NCBI GenBank assembly: GCA_944385765.1
Contig: CALWYL010000019.1
Span: forward strand, 1 to 35,480
DNA: 35,480 nt
From: an uncultured Oscillospiraceae bacterium
GTDB taxonomy: Bacteria; Bacillota; Clostridia; Oscillospirales; Oscillospiraceae
Direction: 5' to 3'
This document shows, one piece after another, positions 24,255 through 30,982 of this stretch. The number at the start of each line of letters is the position of its first letter. Within the stretch, counting starts at the first letter, position 1. Under the pieces are notes generated by a model that saw only the letters and a list, made by a program, of their open reading frames with translations, did not search any database and was not told where the DNA came from. The position numbers and the translations under genes were made by a program.

Positions 24255-24278
24255 GTGCAAATTTTCAGACGATTGCAC
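24255..24278. repeat. Inverted repeat GTGCAA-N12-TTGCAC upstream of the purine promoter
   Basis: Perfect 6-bp arms (24255-24260 and 24273-24278) about 17 bp upstream of the -35 box. It could be an operator. It does not resemble the Bacillus PurR PurBox. Nearby a 12-14 bp motif (GTTTTTACACG / GGTTTTACACG) occurs directly repeated at about 24219 and 24311. Confidence 0.35.
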
Positions 24279-24327
24279 AGCTTATAGGCGGGTTAAGCGG
24301 CGATTTATGCGGTTTTACACGAGGAGA

Positions 24328-24570
24328 TCAGTAGAAATTTCGCAGACTCTCCCCGCACTCGGGGCAATCCTTCTCATAGCGGAACAGGGGCAGCCGTTTG
24401 CCGCACTTGGGGCACTTCAAAAAAGCTATGTCCACCACCAGGGCCACGAACAGCACCACCGTGCCCGCCCAGATGCACCAGTGCGTCCTGAACACCGCCC
24501 CCGCGACCAGCAGACCCAGTCCCGCCGCCAGCAGCGCGTGCCCTATCTTTCTCCATGTGCGAATGCCCAT
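24328..24570 (-). CDS. Small two-helix membrane protein with zinc ribbon
   Basis: 80 residues, AAAGGAG upstream. Two hydrophobic segments (about 10-27 and 31-51) are followed by a cytoplasmic zinc ribbon: CPKC, then 13 residues, then CPEC. I do not recognise a family; many Firmicutes have such short anchored zinc-ribbon proteins of unknown role. It has its own promoter (TTGTAC-17-TAATAT) and lies between the purine operon and a Cof-type phosphatase gene. Confidence 0.75.
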   Translation of the reverse strand: MGIRTWRKIGHALLAAGLGLLVAGAVFRTHWCIWAGTVVLFVALVVDIAFLKCPKCGKRLPLFRYEKDCPECGESLRNFY

Positions 24571-24620
24571 AGCTCCAGTCTCCTTTCTCCCCGGCGCCGT
24601 CCGCGCGGGGACCCGCGCCT

Positions 24621-24649
24621 ATATTACCACGTTTGGCGGGCGCGTACAA
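24621..24649 (-). promoter_or_regulatory. Promoter of the small zinc-ribbon membrane protein
   Basis: Minus strand TTGTAC (24649-24644), 17-bp spacer, TAATAT (24626-24621). Confidence 0.6.
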
Positions 24650-24663
24650 GCGCCTCGTCCCCG

Positions 24664-25434
24664 CTACAGCCGCTCCAGCACGTCCGCCACACAGCTGCAG
24701 CTGTTCTCCACCAGGTCCAGCAAACGAGGATTTGCGGTTGACATAATATACGGATGGCCCACGGCCCTCAGCATTGGCAGGTCGTTGAAGTTGTCCCCGA
24801 AGGCCATAACCTCGGAGGGCTCTATCCCCATGGCGGCGCAGAGGCGGCGCACGCCCAGGCCCTTGTCGGCCAGAGTGAAGTCCAGCCAGCCGTCGCCGGC
24901 TATGGCGGCGCTGAACACCTCGCCGTAGTGCGGCGTGAGCAGCGGCAGCAGCGACTCGGCGTCCCCCGGGCGGTAGGCGGAGACCTTCACCACGGCCTCC
25001 GGCACATCCTCCGGGCGGGGCAGCAGCACCACGTTGTTCCCCACTTTGTCACGGATGAGCTCCACTATTTCCCCGCCCTTGGGGCAGAGATAGCTGGTGT
25101 CGGTGCCGGACATGAGGAGTTCGCAGTTGGGCGTGGCGACTATCTTCCGCGCGAGGGCCATGGCCTCCCGGCGGTCCATCGCCACCTTGGAGAGCACCGG
25201 CCCCGGGGAGCCGGGGGCGAACACCACGGCCCCGTTCTCGCATATGTAGTAGAGCTTGTCCGCCAGCGGGGCAAACAGGCGGCGCACGCTGCGGTACTGC
25301 CTGCCGCTGGCCGGGGCGAACACTATGCCCTCCCCGCTCAGCCGCTCTATCTGCTCGAATATCCTGGGGGAGACGCTGCCCTCCGTGCTGTCTATCAGCG
25401 TCCCGTCTATATCGCTGACTATGAGGCGTATCAC
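24664..25434 (-). CDS. Cof-type HAD-IIB phosphatase
   Basis: 256 residues from GTG 25434, preceded by GGAGGTGA. HAD-IIB proteins dephosphorylate sugar phosphates, nucleotides or PLP. Motif I VSDIDGTLIDS, motif II APASGRQYRS, motif III Lys in LADKGLGVRRL and motif IV FGDNFNDLPMLRAVG are intact; the large C2 cap lies between about residues 80 and 180. The substrate cannot be predicted. A possible promoter on the minus strand has TAGAAT near 25465 with a weak -35. Confidence 0.88.
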   Translation of the reverse strand: MIRLIVSDIDGTLIDSTEGSVSPRIFEQIERLSGEGIVFAPASGRQYRSVRRLFAPLADKLYYICENGAVVFAPGSPGPVLSKVAMDRREAMALARKIVATPNCELLMSGTDTSYLCPKGGEIVELIRDKVGNNVVLLPRPEDVPEAVVKVSAYRPGDAESLLPLLTPHYGEVFSAAIAGDGWLDFTLADKGLGVRRLCAAMGIEPSEVMAFGDNFNDLPMLRAVGHPYIMSTANPRLLDLVENSCSCVADVLERL

Positions 25435-25516
25435 CCGCGCTCACCTCCCACGGCGCCTATTCTAACAGACCCCGCCGGCGTTTGTACATACCCCATCGCA
25501 AATTAGCTCATAAGTC

Positions 25517-25545
25517 TTGACTTTTTTCTCCCAATCCATTATATT
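25517..25545 (+). promoter_or_regulatory. Promoter of a candidate small RNA, with a 6-bp dyad across the -10
   Basis: TTGACT (25517-25522), 17-bp spacer, TATATT (25540-25545). The arms CCCAAT (25530-25535) and ATTGGG (25543-25548) form an inverted repeat over the -10 box, as expected for a repressor site. Confidence 0.6.
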
Positions 25546-25551
25546 GGGGTT

Positions 25552-25656
25552 GCGAAGGAGTTCGTGTGTCCCGCGCGGCACTTCGCCGTAACTTTTCTCT
25601 TTTTCCCATAGAGAAAGGCCGTCCGAGCCACTCGGGCGGTCTTTCTCTATGGGCAA
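25552..25656 (+). ncRNA. Candidate small RNA or short-ORF transcript of unknown function
   Basis: It begins where the TTGACT/TATATT promoter predicts. The 5' part can form GCGAAG/CTTCGC (25552-25557 region with 25581-25586), which would hide the AAGGAG at 25555-25560. The 3' part is a 23-bp hairpin (25605-25627 with 25631-25653, two G-U pairs, loop CCA). A 37-codon frame starts at GTG 25566 just after AAGGAG and runs through the hairpin to 25679; spacing is short and the peptide is unrecognised. It could be an sRNA, a leader or a small ORF. Confidence 0.4.
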
Positions 25657-25683
25657 TGCAAAGCGACGTTTACACTTAATTAA

Positions 25684-25712
25684 TTGACTTACTCGGCATT
25701 TTCTGCTAAAAT
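25684..25712 (+). promoter_or_regulatory. Promoter of the DUF1538/PII-like operon
   Basis: TTGACT (25684-25689), 17-bp spacer, TAAAAT (25707-25712). The leader is about 45 nt and carries AGGGGGGAAGG before the TTG start. Confidence 0.75.
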
Positions 25713-25764
25713 TGTCTTGATAAGATACAAAAGCGTCCATATACGCACAGAGGGGGGAAGGCCA

Positions 25765-27294
25765 TTGGGCAACAGAACAATACTGCTGGAAAAACTCAGG
25801 GAGTCGGTCTCCTCGGTGATGCCCATAGTGCTCATCGTGGCGGCCATGTGCCTGCTGTTCATCCCCGTGTCGACCGACCTGATGCTGGCCTTCGTCATCG
25901 GCTCGGTGATGCTCATCGTGGGCATGGGGCTCTTCAGCCTGGGAGCCGACAGCTCCATGACGCCCATAGGCAACCACATGGGCGCCAAGATAACCAAGTC
26001 ACGCAAGCTCTGGGTGGTGCTGCTGATAAGCTTCCTGCTGGGCGTGGCCATCACCGTGGCCGAGCCGGACCTCACCGTGCTGGCGGACAACGTGCCGCAC
26101 ATAAACAGCACCGTGCTCATCATCACGGTCTCCGCCGGCGTTGGGCTGTTCCTCGTCATATGCATGCTGCGCATTCTGCTGGGCGTGCAGCTGCGCTATC
26201 TGCTGATAGCCTTTTACGCCGGGGTGTTCCTGCTGGCGGCCTTCGTGGACCCGGATTACCTCAGCGTGGCCTTTGACTCCGGCGGCGTGACCACCGGGCC
26301 CATGACCGTGCCCTTCATCATGGCCCTGGGCGTCGGCGTCTCCTCCATCCGCAGCGACAGGAACGCCGAGGCGGACAGCTTCGGTCTGGTGGCGCTCTGC
26401 TCCATAGGCCCCATACTGGCCGTGCTCATACTCAGCTTCATATATGAAGCCGACAGCGGCAGCGCGGCCGCCGCCAACGTCTCCAGCTTCCCCGACACCG
26501 TGGAGCTGGGCCGCGGCTATCTGAGGGCCATACCGCACTATATGGCGGAGGTGGCGCTTGCTCTGGGGCCCATCGCGGCCATATTCCTGGTATTCCAGGC
26601 GATATCGCTCCACCTGCGGAGGCTGCCCTTCCTGAAGATAATAATCGGCCTCGTCTACACCTATGTGGGGCTGGTGCTCTTCCTCACCGGCGTCAACGTC
26701 GGCTTCTCCTCCCTGGGCGTGGTCCTGGGCGGCGAGCTCTCCGGCGGCTGGGCCAGATACCTGCTGGTGCCCGTGGGCATGCTCATGGGCTGGTACATAA
26801 TCTCCGCCGAGCCGGCGGTGCACGTGCTCAACAAGCAGGTGGAGGACATCAGCGCGGGGGCCATCTCCGCCAAGGCCATGGGGCTGAGCCTCTCGATAGC
26901 CATAGCCGCCGCCAACGGCCTGGCCATGGTACGTGTGCTCACCGGCATATCCATCCTCTGGTTCCTGGTGCCGGGCTACATCATCGCGCTCGCGCTGAGC
27001 TTTTTCGTGCCGCAGATGTTCACGGCCATAGCGTTTGACTCCGGCGGCGTGGCCTCCGGCCCCATGACGGCCACTTTCATGCTGCCCTTCGCCATGGGCG
27101 CGGCCGAGGCGGCCGGCACCAGCGTGCTCACCGACGCCTTCGGGCTGGTGGCCCTGGTGGCCATGATGCCGCTGATTACCGTGCAGGTCATGGGCGTCAT
27201 ATACGTCCTCAAGACGCGCGGCGCAGCGGAGGCCGGCGCCGTCGAGGTCTACGGCGACGAGGATATCATAGAACTCTGGGAGGCCGCGTCATGA
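25765..27294 (+). CDS. DUF1538 family membrane protein (tandem repeat), putative transporter
   Basis: 509 residues from TTG 25765, placed by the AGGGGGGAAGG at 25751-25761; the open frame upstream overlaps the promoter. About 12-14 hydrophobic segments and no signal peptide. The protein is an internal duplication: AFDSGGVTTGPMT at 169-181 is echoed by AFDSGGVASGPMT at 423-435, and each copy is followed by SFGLVAL/AFGLVAL. The repeats are 254 residues apart, half the length, as in inverted-repeat transporters. Gly/Ser/Asp-rich broken helices of this kind usually line a substrate path. DUF1538 has no established substrate that I know of. The gene overlaps a PII-like gene by an ATGA junction, which suggests regulation by a PII-type effector. 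Confidence 0.85.
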   Translation: MGNRTILLEKLRESVSSVMPIVLIVAAMCLLFIPVSTDLMLAFVIGSVMLIVGMGLFSLGADSSMTPIGNHMGAKITKSRKLWVVLLISFLLGVAITVAEPDLTVLADNVPHINSTVLIITVSAGVGLFLVICMLRILLGVQLRYLLIAFYAGVFLLAAFVDPDYLSVAFDSGGVTTGPMTVPFIMALGVGVSSIRSDRNAEADSFGLVALCSIGPILAVLILSFIYEADSGSAAAANVSSFPDTVELGRGYLRAIPHYMAEVALALGPIAAIFLVFQAISLHLRRLPFLKIIIGLVYTYVGLVLFLTGVNVGFSSLGVVLGGELSGGWARYLLVPVGMLMGWYIISAEPAVHVLNKQVEDISAGAISAKAMGLSLSIAIAAANGLAMVRVLTGISILWFLVPGYIIALALSFFVPQMFTAIAFDSGGVASGPMTATFMLPFAMGAAEAAGTSVLTDAFGLVALVAMMPLITVQVMGVIYVLKTRGAAEAGAVEVYGDEDIIELWEAAS

Positions 27295-27965
27295 TACTGA
27301 ATTTTGTGATGTCCATCCTGGACCGTGAGCGGGCCGAGGAGATGATTTCGCTCTACAACGACCTGGGGCTGCAGCTCGCGCTGACCATGCTCGCGCACGG
27401 CACGGCCACCAACGAGCAGCTGGACCTCTACGGCCTGGAGGCCACGGACAAGGCCCTGGTCTGCACCTTCGCCGGCGAGGAGCTCACGGCCAGGGTGCTC
27501 AAAGCCGCCAAGCGGCGGCTGTTCATCGACATCCCGGGCAATGGCATAATGCTTGCCGTGCCTTTGAAAAGCGTAGGAGGAGGGCGTACATTGGCATTTC
27601 TCACTGGAAACGACAGTCTGCCCGACGGCACGGCTCCCGTCATGAACTTTGAACACGAGCTGATAACCGTTATAGCCAACGAGGGCAGCACCGACGCGGT
27701 GATGGACGCCGCCCGCTCGGCCGGCGCGGCCGGCGGCACCGTGCTGCACGCGAAGGGCACCGGCGCCCAGCGGGCGCAGAAGTTCTTCGGCGTCTCCCTG
27801 GCGGATGAAAAGGAGCTCATTATCATCGTCTCCCGCTCGTCCGAAAAGGCCGCCATCATGCGCGCCATAGCCTCCCAGGCCGGGCCGGGCACGCCCTCGG
27901 GCGCCGTGTGCTTCTCCCTGCCCATAACCGCCGTGGCCGGGCTGCGGATGCTGGAGGACGACTGA
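27291..27965 (+). CDS. Tandem PII-like regulatory protein partnered with DUF1538
   Basis: 224 residues, ATGA overlap with the upstream membrane gene. Two PII-like ferredoxin folds lie in one chain: residues about 1-110 (ILNFVMSILDRERAEEMISLYNDLGLQLALTMLAHGTA) and 118-224 (FEHELITVIANEGSTDAVMDAARSAGAAGGTVLHAKGTG, then FGVSLADEKELIIIVSRSSEKAAIMRAI). The second half has the stronger family signature. The Tyr of the uridylylated T-loop of GlnB is not present. By analogy with GlnK-AmtB and SbtB-SbtA, it probably binds a nucleotide or other effector and gates the membrane partner. That is inference from architecture and coupling; no ligand is predictable. Confidence 0.8.
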   Translation: MILNFVMSILDRERAEEMISLYNDLGLQLALTMLAHGTATNEQLDLYGLEATDKALVCTFAGEELTARVLKAAKRRLFIDIPGNGIMLAVPLKSVGGGRTLAFLTGNDSLPDGTAPVMNFEHELITVIANEGSTDAVMDAARSAGAAGGTVLHAKGTGAQRAQKFFGVSLADEKELIIIVSRSSEKAAIMRAIASQAGPGTPSGAVCFSLPITAVAGLRMLEDD

Positions 27966-27986
27966 GCTGTTTTTTCTCGTTTTTTC

Positions 27987-28015
27987 TTGCAAAGCCACAT
28001 CCCTTCCTGTATTAT
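27987..28015 (+). promoter_or_regulatory. Promoter of the DUF5684-type gene
   Basis: TTGCAA (27987-27992), 17-bp spacer, TATTAT (28010-28015). The predicted start near 28022 is at the beginning of the GGGAGGG ribosome site, so the leader is only about 16 nt. Confidence 0.6.
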
Positions 28016-28037
28016 GTGTACAGGGAGGGATAATTTT

Positions 28038-28706
28038 ATGGTCAATGCAGGGTACTATGGCGATTACTATATATGGTATTTTCTGTCTGTCATGGGTTCG
28101 GCGCTGGTCTATCTGTCTCTGGCCATCACCGTGGCCACCATCGTCGCCACCTGGCGCATATACGACAAGGCCGGCGAGCACGGCTGGGCCTCGCTGATAC
28201 CCATTTATGCCCAATACGTGCTCTACAGAATCACCTGGGGCAACGGCTGGCTGTTTTTGCTGCTGTTGGTGCCCGTCGTGAACGTCATCGTGGGCATAAT
28301 CACCCTGGTCAAGCTCGCCAAGTCCTTCGGATACGGCGGCGGCTTCGCCTGCGGGCTCATCTTCCTGAACACGATATTCATGCTGATTCTCGGCTTCGGC
28401 AGCAGCCGCTACATGGGCCCCGGCGGCAGCGGAGGTTGGGACGGCCGCGGCGACGGCGGATACGGCCGCTATGGCCGCGACGGCGGCTATGGGCAAAGCG
28501 GCGGATATGACAGCGGCTACGGCGACTACAGCCGCGGCGGCGGGGATGACGGCGGCGATGAGGGCCGCGGCGGCGGAGACGACGGCGGCGCCGGCAGCTA
28601 CGATTACAGCTATACCCGGCAGGAGTTCACCCGCTGCCCCGAGTGCGGCGCCAGCATCTCCGGTTCTGCCAAATTCTGCCCATACTGCGGGGGCAAGCTC
28701 AGATAA
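28038..28706 (+). CDS. DUF5684-type membrane protein with Gly-rich linker and C-terminal zinc ribbon
   Basis: 222 residues from ATG 28038, with GGGAGGG upstream. Four hydrophobic segments lie in the first ~125 residues and contain the DUF5684 pattern (WRIYDKAGEHGWASLIPIYAQYVLY, then VPVVNVIVGIITLVKLAKSFGYGGGFACGLIFL and MLILGFGSSRYMG). Next comes a low-complexity linker of about 65 residues rich in Gly, Asp and Tyr, then a zinc ribbon (CPECGASIS ... CPYCGG). Function unknown; signal-peptidase-I-like neighbours sometimes occur elsewhere, but none here. The tyrosine/glycine linker could be a condensate-type or wall-exposed tether. Confidence 0.8.
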   Translation: MVNAGYYGDYYIWYFLSVMGSALVYLSLAITVATIVATWRIYDKAGEHGWASLIPIYAQYVLYRITWGNGWLFLLLLVPVVNVIVGIITLVKLAKSFGYGGGFACGLIFLNTIFMLILGFGSSRYMGPGGSGGWDGRGDGGYGRYGRDGGYGQSGGYDSGYGDYSRGGGDDGGDEGRGGGDDGGAGSYDYSYTRQEFTRCPECGASISGSAKFCPYCGGKLR

Positions 28707-28715
28707 AAACAGCGC

Positions 28716-28751
28716 AAAAAGGGCGCGCCGCATGAGCGGCGCGCCCTTTTT
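28716..28751. terminator. Bidirectional terminator between DUF5684 gene and pgsA-like gene
   Basis: 15-bp perfect stem (28716-28730 with 28737-28751) made of an A5/T5 base and a GC core, loop CATGAG. Confidence 0.92.
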
Positions 28752-28756
28752 CTTCC

Positions 28757-29308
28757 TCAACCCCTGCGGGAGCGTCGGACACGGCAGTAGAAGTTCACAT
28801 ACCCAATAAAAGCCATCACCGTGACGGCCATGCAGAGGCAGATAAGCCCGTTTGAGACGCGGCGCGGCATGTTCGGCACCACCAGCAGCGAGCAGGTCAC
28901 GCCATAGGTGACGGCGGTGCAGACCTTGCCGTACCAGCGGGCCCCGTCCATGCGGTAGCCCTGGCGGAGCATCACCGCGCCCATCACCAGCATGTAGCCC
29001 TCCTTGACGAGATAGAGCGCGAATACGGCGCACATCAGCGGGAACCGGAAGGCGAGGCTCAGCGCGATGGAGGCCAGGGTCAGCTTGTCGGCCACCGGGT
29101 CTATGAATTTTCCCCAGTCCGTTATCTGATTGAAATGCCGGGCAATAAAGCCGTCCAGCATGTCTGTGAGCCCGGAGATGCCTATGATGACGGCGGCCTT
29201 GAAATATCCCTCCGCGTCCTGCGCGTCGAAGTACACGTAGAAATACACCGGGATGAGGGCCAGGCGGAAGTAGCTCAGGATATTGGGTATGGAAAAGTAT
29301 TCTCTCAT
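28757..29308 (-). CDS. CDP-alcohol phosphatidyltransferase, PgsA-like
   Basis: 183 residues from ATG 29308 (AAGGA just upstream); a GTG at 29323 would add MKKDK. Integral membrane enzyme of the CDP-alcohol phosphotransferase family, with the full motif D-G-x2-A-R-x8-G-x3-D-x3-D in DMLDGFIARHFNQITDWGKFIDPVADK and six hydrophobic segments. Most likely it makes phosphatidylglycerophosphate or a related lipid. It is shorter and more divergent than housekeeping PgsA, so a cardiolipin-synthase-like or secondary paralogue is possible. Confidence 0.85.
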   Translation of the reverse strand: MREYFSIPNILSYFRLALIPVYFYVYFDAQDAEGYFKAAVIIGISGLTDMLDGFIARHFNQITDWGKFIDPVADKLTLASIALSLAFRFPLMCAVFALYLVKEGYMLVMGAVMLRQGYRMDGARWYGKVCTAVTYGVTCSLLVVPNMPRRVSNGLICLCMAVTVMAFIGYVNFYCRVRRSRRG

Positions 29309-29354
29309 CTTGTCCTTTTTCACGGTCTCACTCTTCCCTAGAATCTATGTTGTT

Positions 29355-29383
29355 ATTTTACGATTTTAGTGGCCAAAAATCAA
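29355..29383 (-). promoter_or_regulatory. Promoter of the pgsA-like gene
   Basis: Minus strand TTGATT (29383-29378), 17-bp spacer, TAAAAT (29360-29355). Confidence 0.65.
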
Positions 29384-29527
29384 GGATTTATCAATTCCCC
29401 GCCCCGTTAAAAGTATGTAAAGCCGGCCGCATCCCCGGCCTTGCCGCCGGCGCGCGCCGGGCGGCTTTGTGCAATGAGTGCAATTTTATCCCCCTTTCAA
29501 GCCCGAATATACGTCAATTTTTCCGGC
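29384..29527. other. Intergenic stretch with GC hairpin and a TATACGTCAA motif
   Basis: No gene is visible. GCCGCCGGCGC and GCGCCGGGCGGC (about 29442-29465) form a stem with one bulge, followed by TTTGTG. Further on AATATACGTCAA (29504-29515) resembles TATATACATCAA (29555-29566), just beyond the -10 of the leader 1 promoter, and could be a distal copy of an operator. Confidence 0.35.
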
Positions 29528-29556
29528 TTGACTTCTGCTCTCCGGCGGGTTAACGT
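29528..29556 (+). promoter_or_regulatory. Promoter of leader 1 / binding-protein gene A
   Basis: TTGACT (29528-29533), 17-bp spacer, TAACGT (29551-29556). The arrangement is shared with the second leader promoter (TTGACT-17-TATCGT), and both continue into an ATATACA/ATTTACA block, supporting duplication of the whole regulatory unit. Confidence 0.65.
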
Positions 29557-29606
29557 ATATACATCAAGCGAGCCGGCGCGGCCGGACGGAAAGTGAGGCG
29601 GCAAAC

Positions 29607-29744
29607 ATGCGTATAATCTCCGGTGTCAACAGCGTGAATACCGCCCTCTTTACCCGTCAGGCCCGCTTCTTTTTTGCGGGCTTTTTTGGCTTTACCTTTG
29701 AGCCTGAATACAGCCTGACAAGACAAGAGGCCCGCCCGGTTTGA
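29607..29744 (+). CDS. Phe-rich leader peptide (attenuator peptide 1)
   Basis: 45 codons, ATG at 29607 after GTGAGGCGG (29592-29600), TGA at 29742-29744. Residues 21-31 read FFFAGFFGFTF: seven Phe in eleven, eight Phe in the whole peptide and a single Tyr at 35. The pattern recalls the pheA leader peptide of E. coli. The ORF ends 21 nt before a strong intrinsic terminator and 89 nt before a binding-protein gene. It aligns without gaps over residues 17-26 with the second leader (RQARF, then AGF). The peptide is expected to act only by its translation: scarcity of charged tRNA-Phe would stall the ribosome in the Phe run. An alternative is that the Phe run partly reflects the T-tract of an overlapping hairpin. 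Confidence 0.8.
   Translation: MRIISGVNSVNTALFTRQARFFFAGFFGFTFEPEYSLTRQEARPV
29661..29687 (+). terminator. Hairpin with T6 tract inside leader ORF 1
   Basis: GCCCGC (29661-29666), 9-nt loop, GCGGGC (29676-29681) and TTTTTT. It overlaps the Phe codons. In leader 2 the same hairpin is kept (GCTCGC, 9-nt loop, GCGGGC at 31037-31057) but without the T-tract, so the stem is probably the conserved element, perhaps a pause hairpin that synchronises ribosome and polymerase. Confidence 0.55.
29714..29724 (+). promoter_or_regulatory. Predicted antiterminator strand, leader 1
   Basis: CCTGACAAGAC can pair with GTCTTTGCAGG at 29773-29783 (9 of 11 positions, 2-nt internal mismatch, plus G29713 with C29784). 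The partner spans the upper 5' stem, loop and 3' stem of the terminator. The element starts 14 nt past the last Phe codon of the run (29697-29699) and lies inside the leader ORF. Confidence 0.55.
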
Positions 29745-29765
29745 CCCAATCATCCGGTCATCACA

Positions 29766-29798
29766 CAGCCCCGTCTTTGCAGGCGGGGCTGTTTTTTT
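29766..29798 (+). terminator. Attenuator terminator 1
   Basis: CAGCCCCGTCT (29766-29776), loop TTGC, AGGCGGGGCTG (29781-29791), then seven T. It lies between the leader ORF and binding-protein gene A, so read-through controls that gene. Confidence 0.9.
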
Positions 29799-29833
29799 AC
29801 GCCGGAAAGCCGAAATGGAAAAGGAGACTGGAA

Positions 29834-30823
29834 ATGATGAAGAAAAAACTGCTCTGCGCCGCCCTGGCGGCAGTCATGCTCATGTCCCTCGCCGCCTGCG
29901 GCGAGTCCCCCGTGGAGGAAGAGGAGTCCGCCGCCCCGGCCGAGGCCCAGTACCGCGTCGGCATATGCCAGCAGATGAGGCACGCCTCCCTCGACACAGC
30001 CACCGAGGGCTTCAAGGACGCCCTCGACGAGGCCCTGGGCGAGGGCAATGTGGAATACCTGGAGCAGAACGCCGGCGGCGAGCAGTCCAACTGCACGCTG
30101 ATAATCGACGGCTTCGTCTCCGAGAGCGTGGACCTCATACTGGCCAACGCCACCTGGCCGCTGCAGGCCGCCGCCTCCGCCACCGACGAGATACCCGTCC
30201 TCGGCACCTCCGTCACCGACTACGCCACCGCCCTGGGCATAGACAACTGGACCGGCACCGTGGGCGACAACATCTCCGGCACCAGCGACCTGGCGCCGCT
30301 CGACCAGCAGGCCGAGATGCTGCACTCGCTCTTCCCCCAGGCCGAGACGGTGGGGCTGCTCTACTGCTCCGGCGAGCCCAACAGCGTGTATCAGATAGAG
30401 ACCGTGCGCGGATATCTGGAGGAGATGGGCTACGAGTGCGCAGCCTATGCCTTCACCGACGCCAACGACCTCGCCTCCGTGACCCAGACGGCCTGCGACA
30501 ACAGCGATGTCATCTATATTCCCACCGACAACACCGCCGCCGCCAACACTGAGAGCATAGCCAATGTGGCGCTCTCGGCCGGCGTGCCCATCGTCGGGGG
30601 CGACTCCGGCATCTGCGGCGGCTGCGGCGTGGCCACCATTGCCGCCGACTACTACGAGCTCGGCGCCGCCACCGGGCGGATGGCCGCCCAGATACTGACC
30701 GGCGAGGCCGATATCAGCCAGATGGCCGTGGAGTACTCCCCCGTCGTCACCGGGCTCTACAACGCCGCAAACTGCGAGCTGCTCGGCGTCACGCCCCCCG
30801 AGGGCTACGAGCCCATCGAGTGA
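29834..30823 (+). CDS. TrpX-like ABC substrate-binding lipoprotein A (predicted Phe)
   Basis: 329 residues from ATG 29834, AAGGAG at 29821-29826. The lipoprotein signal MMKKKLLCAALAAVMLMSLAAC has its lipidated Cys at 22, followed by an acidic linker (VEEEESAAPAEA). The body is an ABC_sub_bind (PF04392/TrpX-type) periplasmic-binding fold: VGICQQMRHASLDTATEGF, QNAGGEQSNC, LILANATWPLQAAASAT, VGLLYCSGEPNSVYQIE, YIPTDNTAAANTESIA, GDSGICGGCGVATIAADYYELG. TrpX relatives bind aromatic amino acids. It has no permease of its own and is paralogous to gene B, which precedes the shared permease and ATPase. The leader peptide in front implies Phe as ligand. Confidence 0.88.
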   Translation: MMKKKLLCAALAAVMLMSLAACGESPVEEEESAAPAEAQYRVGICQQMRHASLDTATEGFKDALDEALGEGNVEYLEQNAGGEQSNCTLIIDGFVSESVDLILANATWPLQAAASATDEIPVLGTSVTDYATALGIDNWTGTVGDNISGTSDLAPLDQQAEMLHSLFPQAETVGLLYCSGEPNSVYQIETVRGYLEEMGYECAAYAFTDANDLASVTQTACDNSDVIYIPTDNTAAANTESIANVALSAGVPIVGGDSGICGGCGVATIAADYYELGAATGRMAAQILTGEADISQMAVEYSPVVTGLYNAANCELLGVTPPEGYEPIE

Positions 30824-30836
30824 ATTTTTCTCCTGA

Positions 30837-30876
30837 GGGCGGGCGATTTTGTGACATCTGACAAAACCGCCCGCCC
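30837..30876 (+). terminator. Long hairpin after binding-protein gene A
   Basis: 16-bp stem with one A-C mismatch (30837-30852 with 30861-30876) and 8-nt loop, 14 nt past the stop. The T-run comes only after GAGAGAGCCAAC, so it may be a leaky terminator or a 3' stabiliser that isolates gene A from the second unit. Confidence 0.65.
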
Positions 30877-30907
30877 GAGAGAGCCAACTTTTTAAGCAAA
30901 TTCGGCA

Positions 30908-30936
30908 TTGACTTTTGACATTTAAAGCGGTATCGT
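30908..30936 (+). promoter_or_regulatory. Promoter of leader 2 / binding-protein gene B operon
   Basis: TTGACT (30908-30913), 17-bp spacer, TATCGT (30931-30936). An overlapping alternative is TTGACA (30915-30920), 17 bp, TTTACA (30938-30943). Confidence 0.65.
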
Positions 30937-30982
30937 ATTTACACAGTCAGCCGTGAGCCACGGCCTGGAAGGAGGACGGAAG

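Noticed and set aside
27249..29033. A 594-codon minus-strand frame over the PII-like and DUF5684 genes
   Set aside because: It crosses three real genes antisense and the strong terminator at 28716-28751, with no recognisable domain.
29661..29687. Phe run of leader 1 as a mere by-product of a T-rich terminator
   Set aside because: The T6 tract does contribute TTT codons, but the homologous leader 2 has mixed TAT/TAC/TTT/TTC codons and no T-tract, while the reading frame, start, RQAR and AGF positions are conserved.
29563..29798. Trp or aromatic T-box riboswitch upstream of the TrpX-like genes
   Set aside because: No T-box bulge sequence (UGGN within the 14-nt motif), AG-bulge or specifier stem I could be seen; the leader-peptide model explains the region better.
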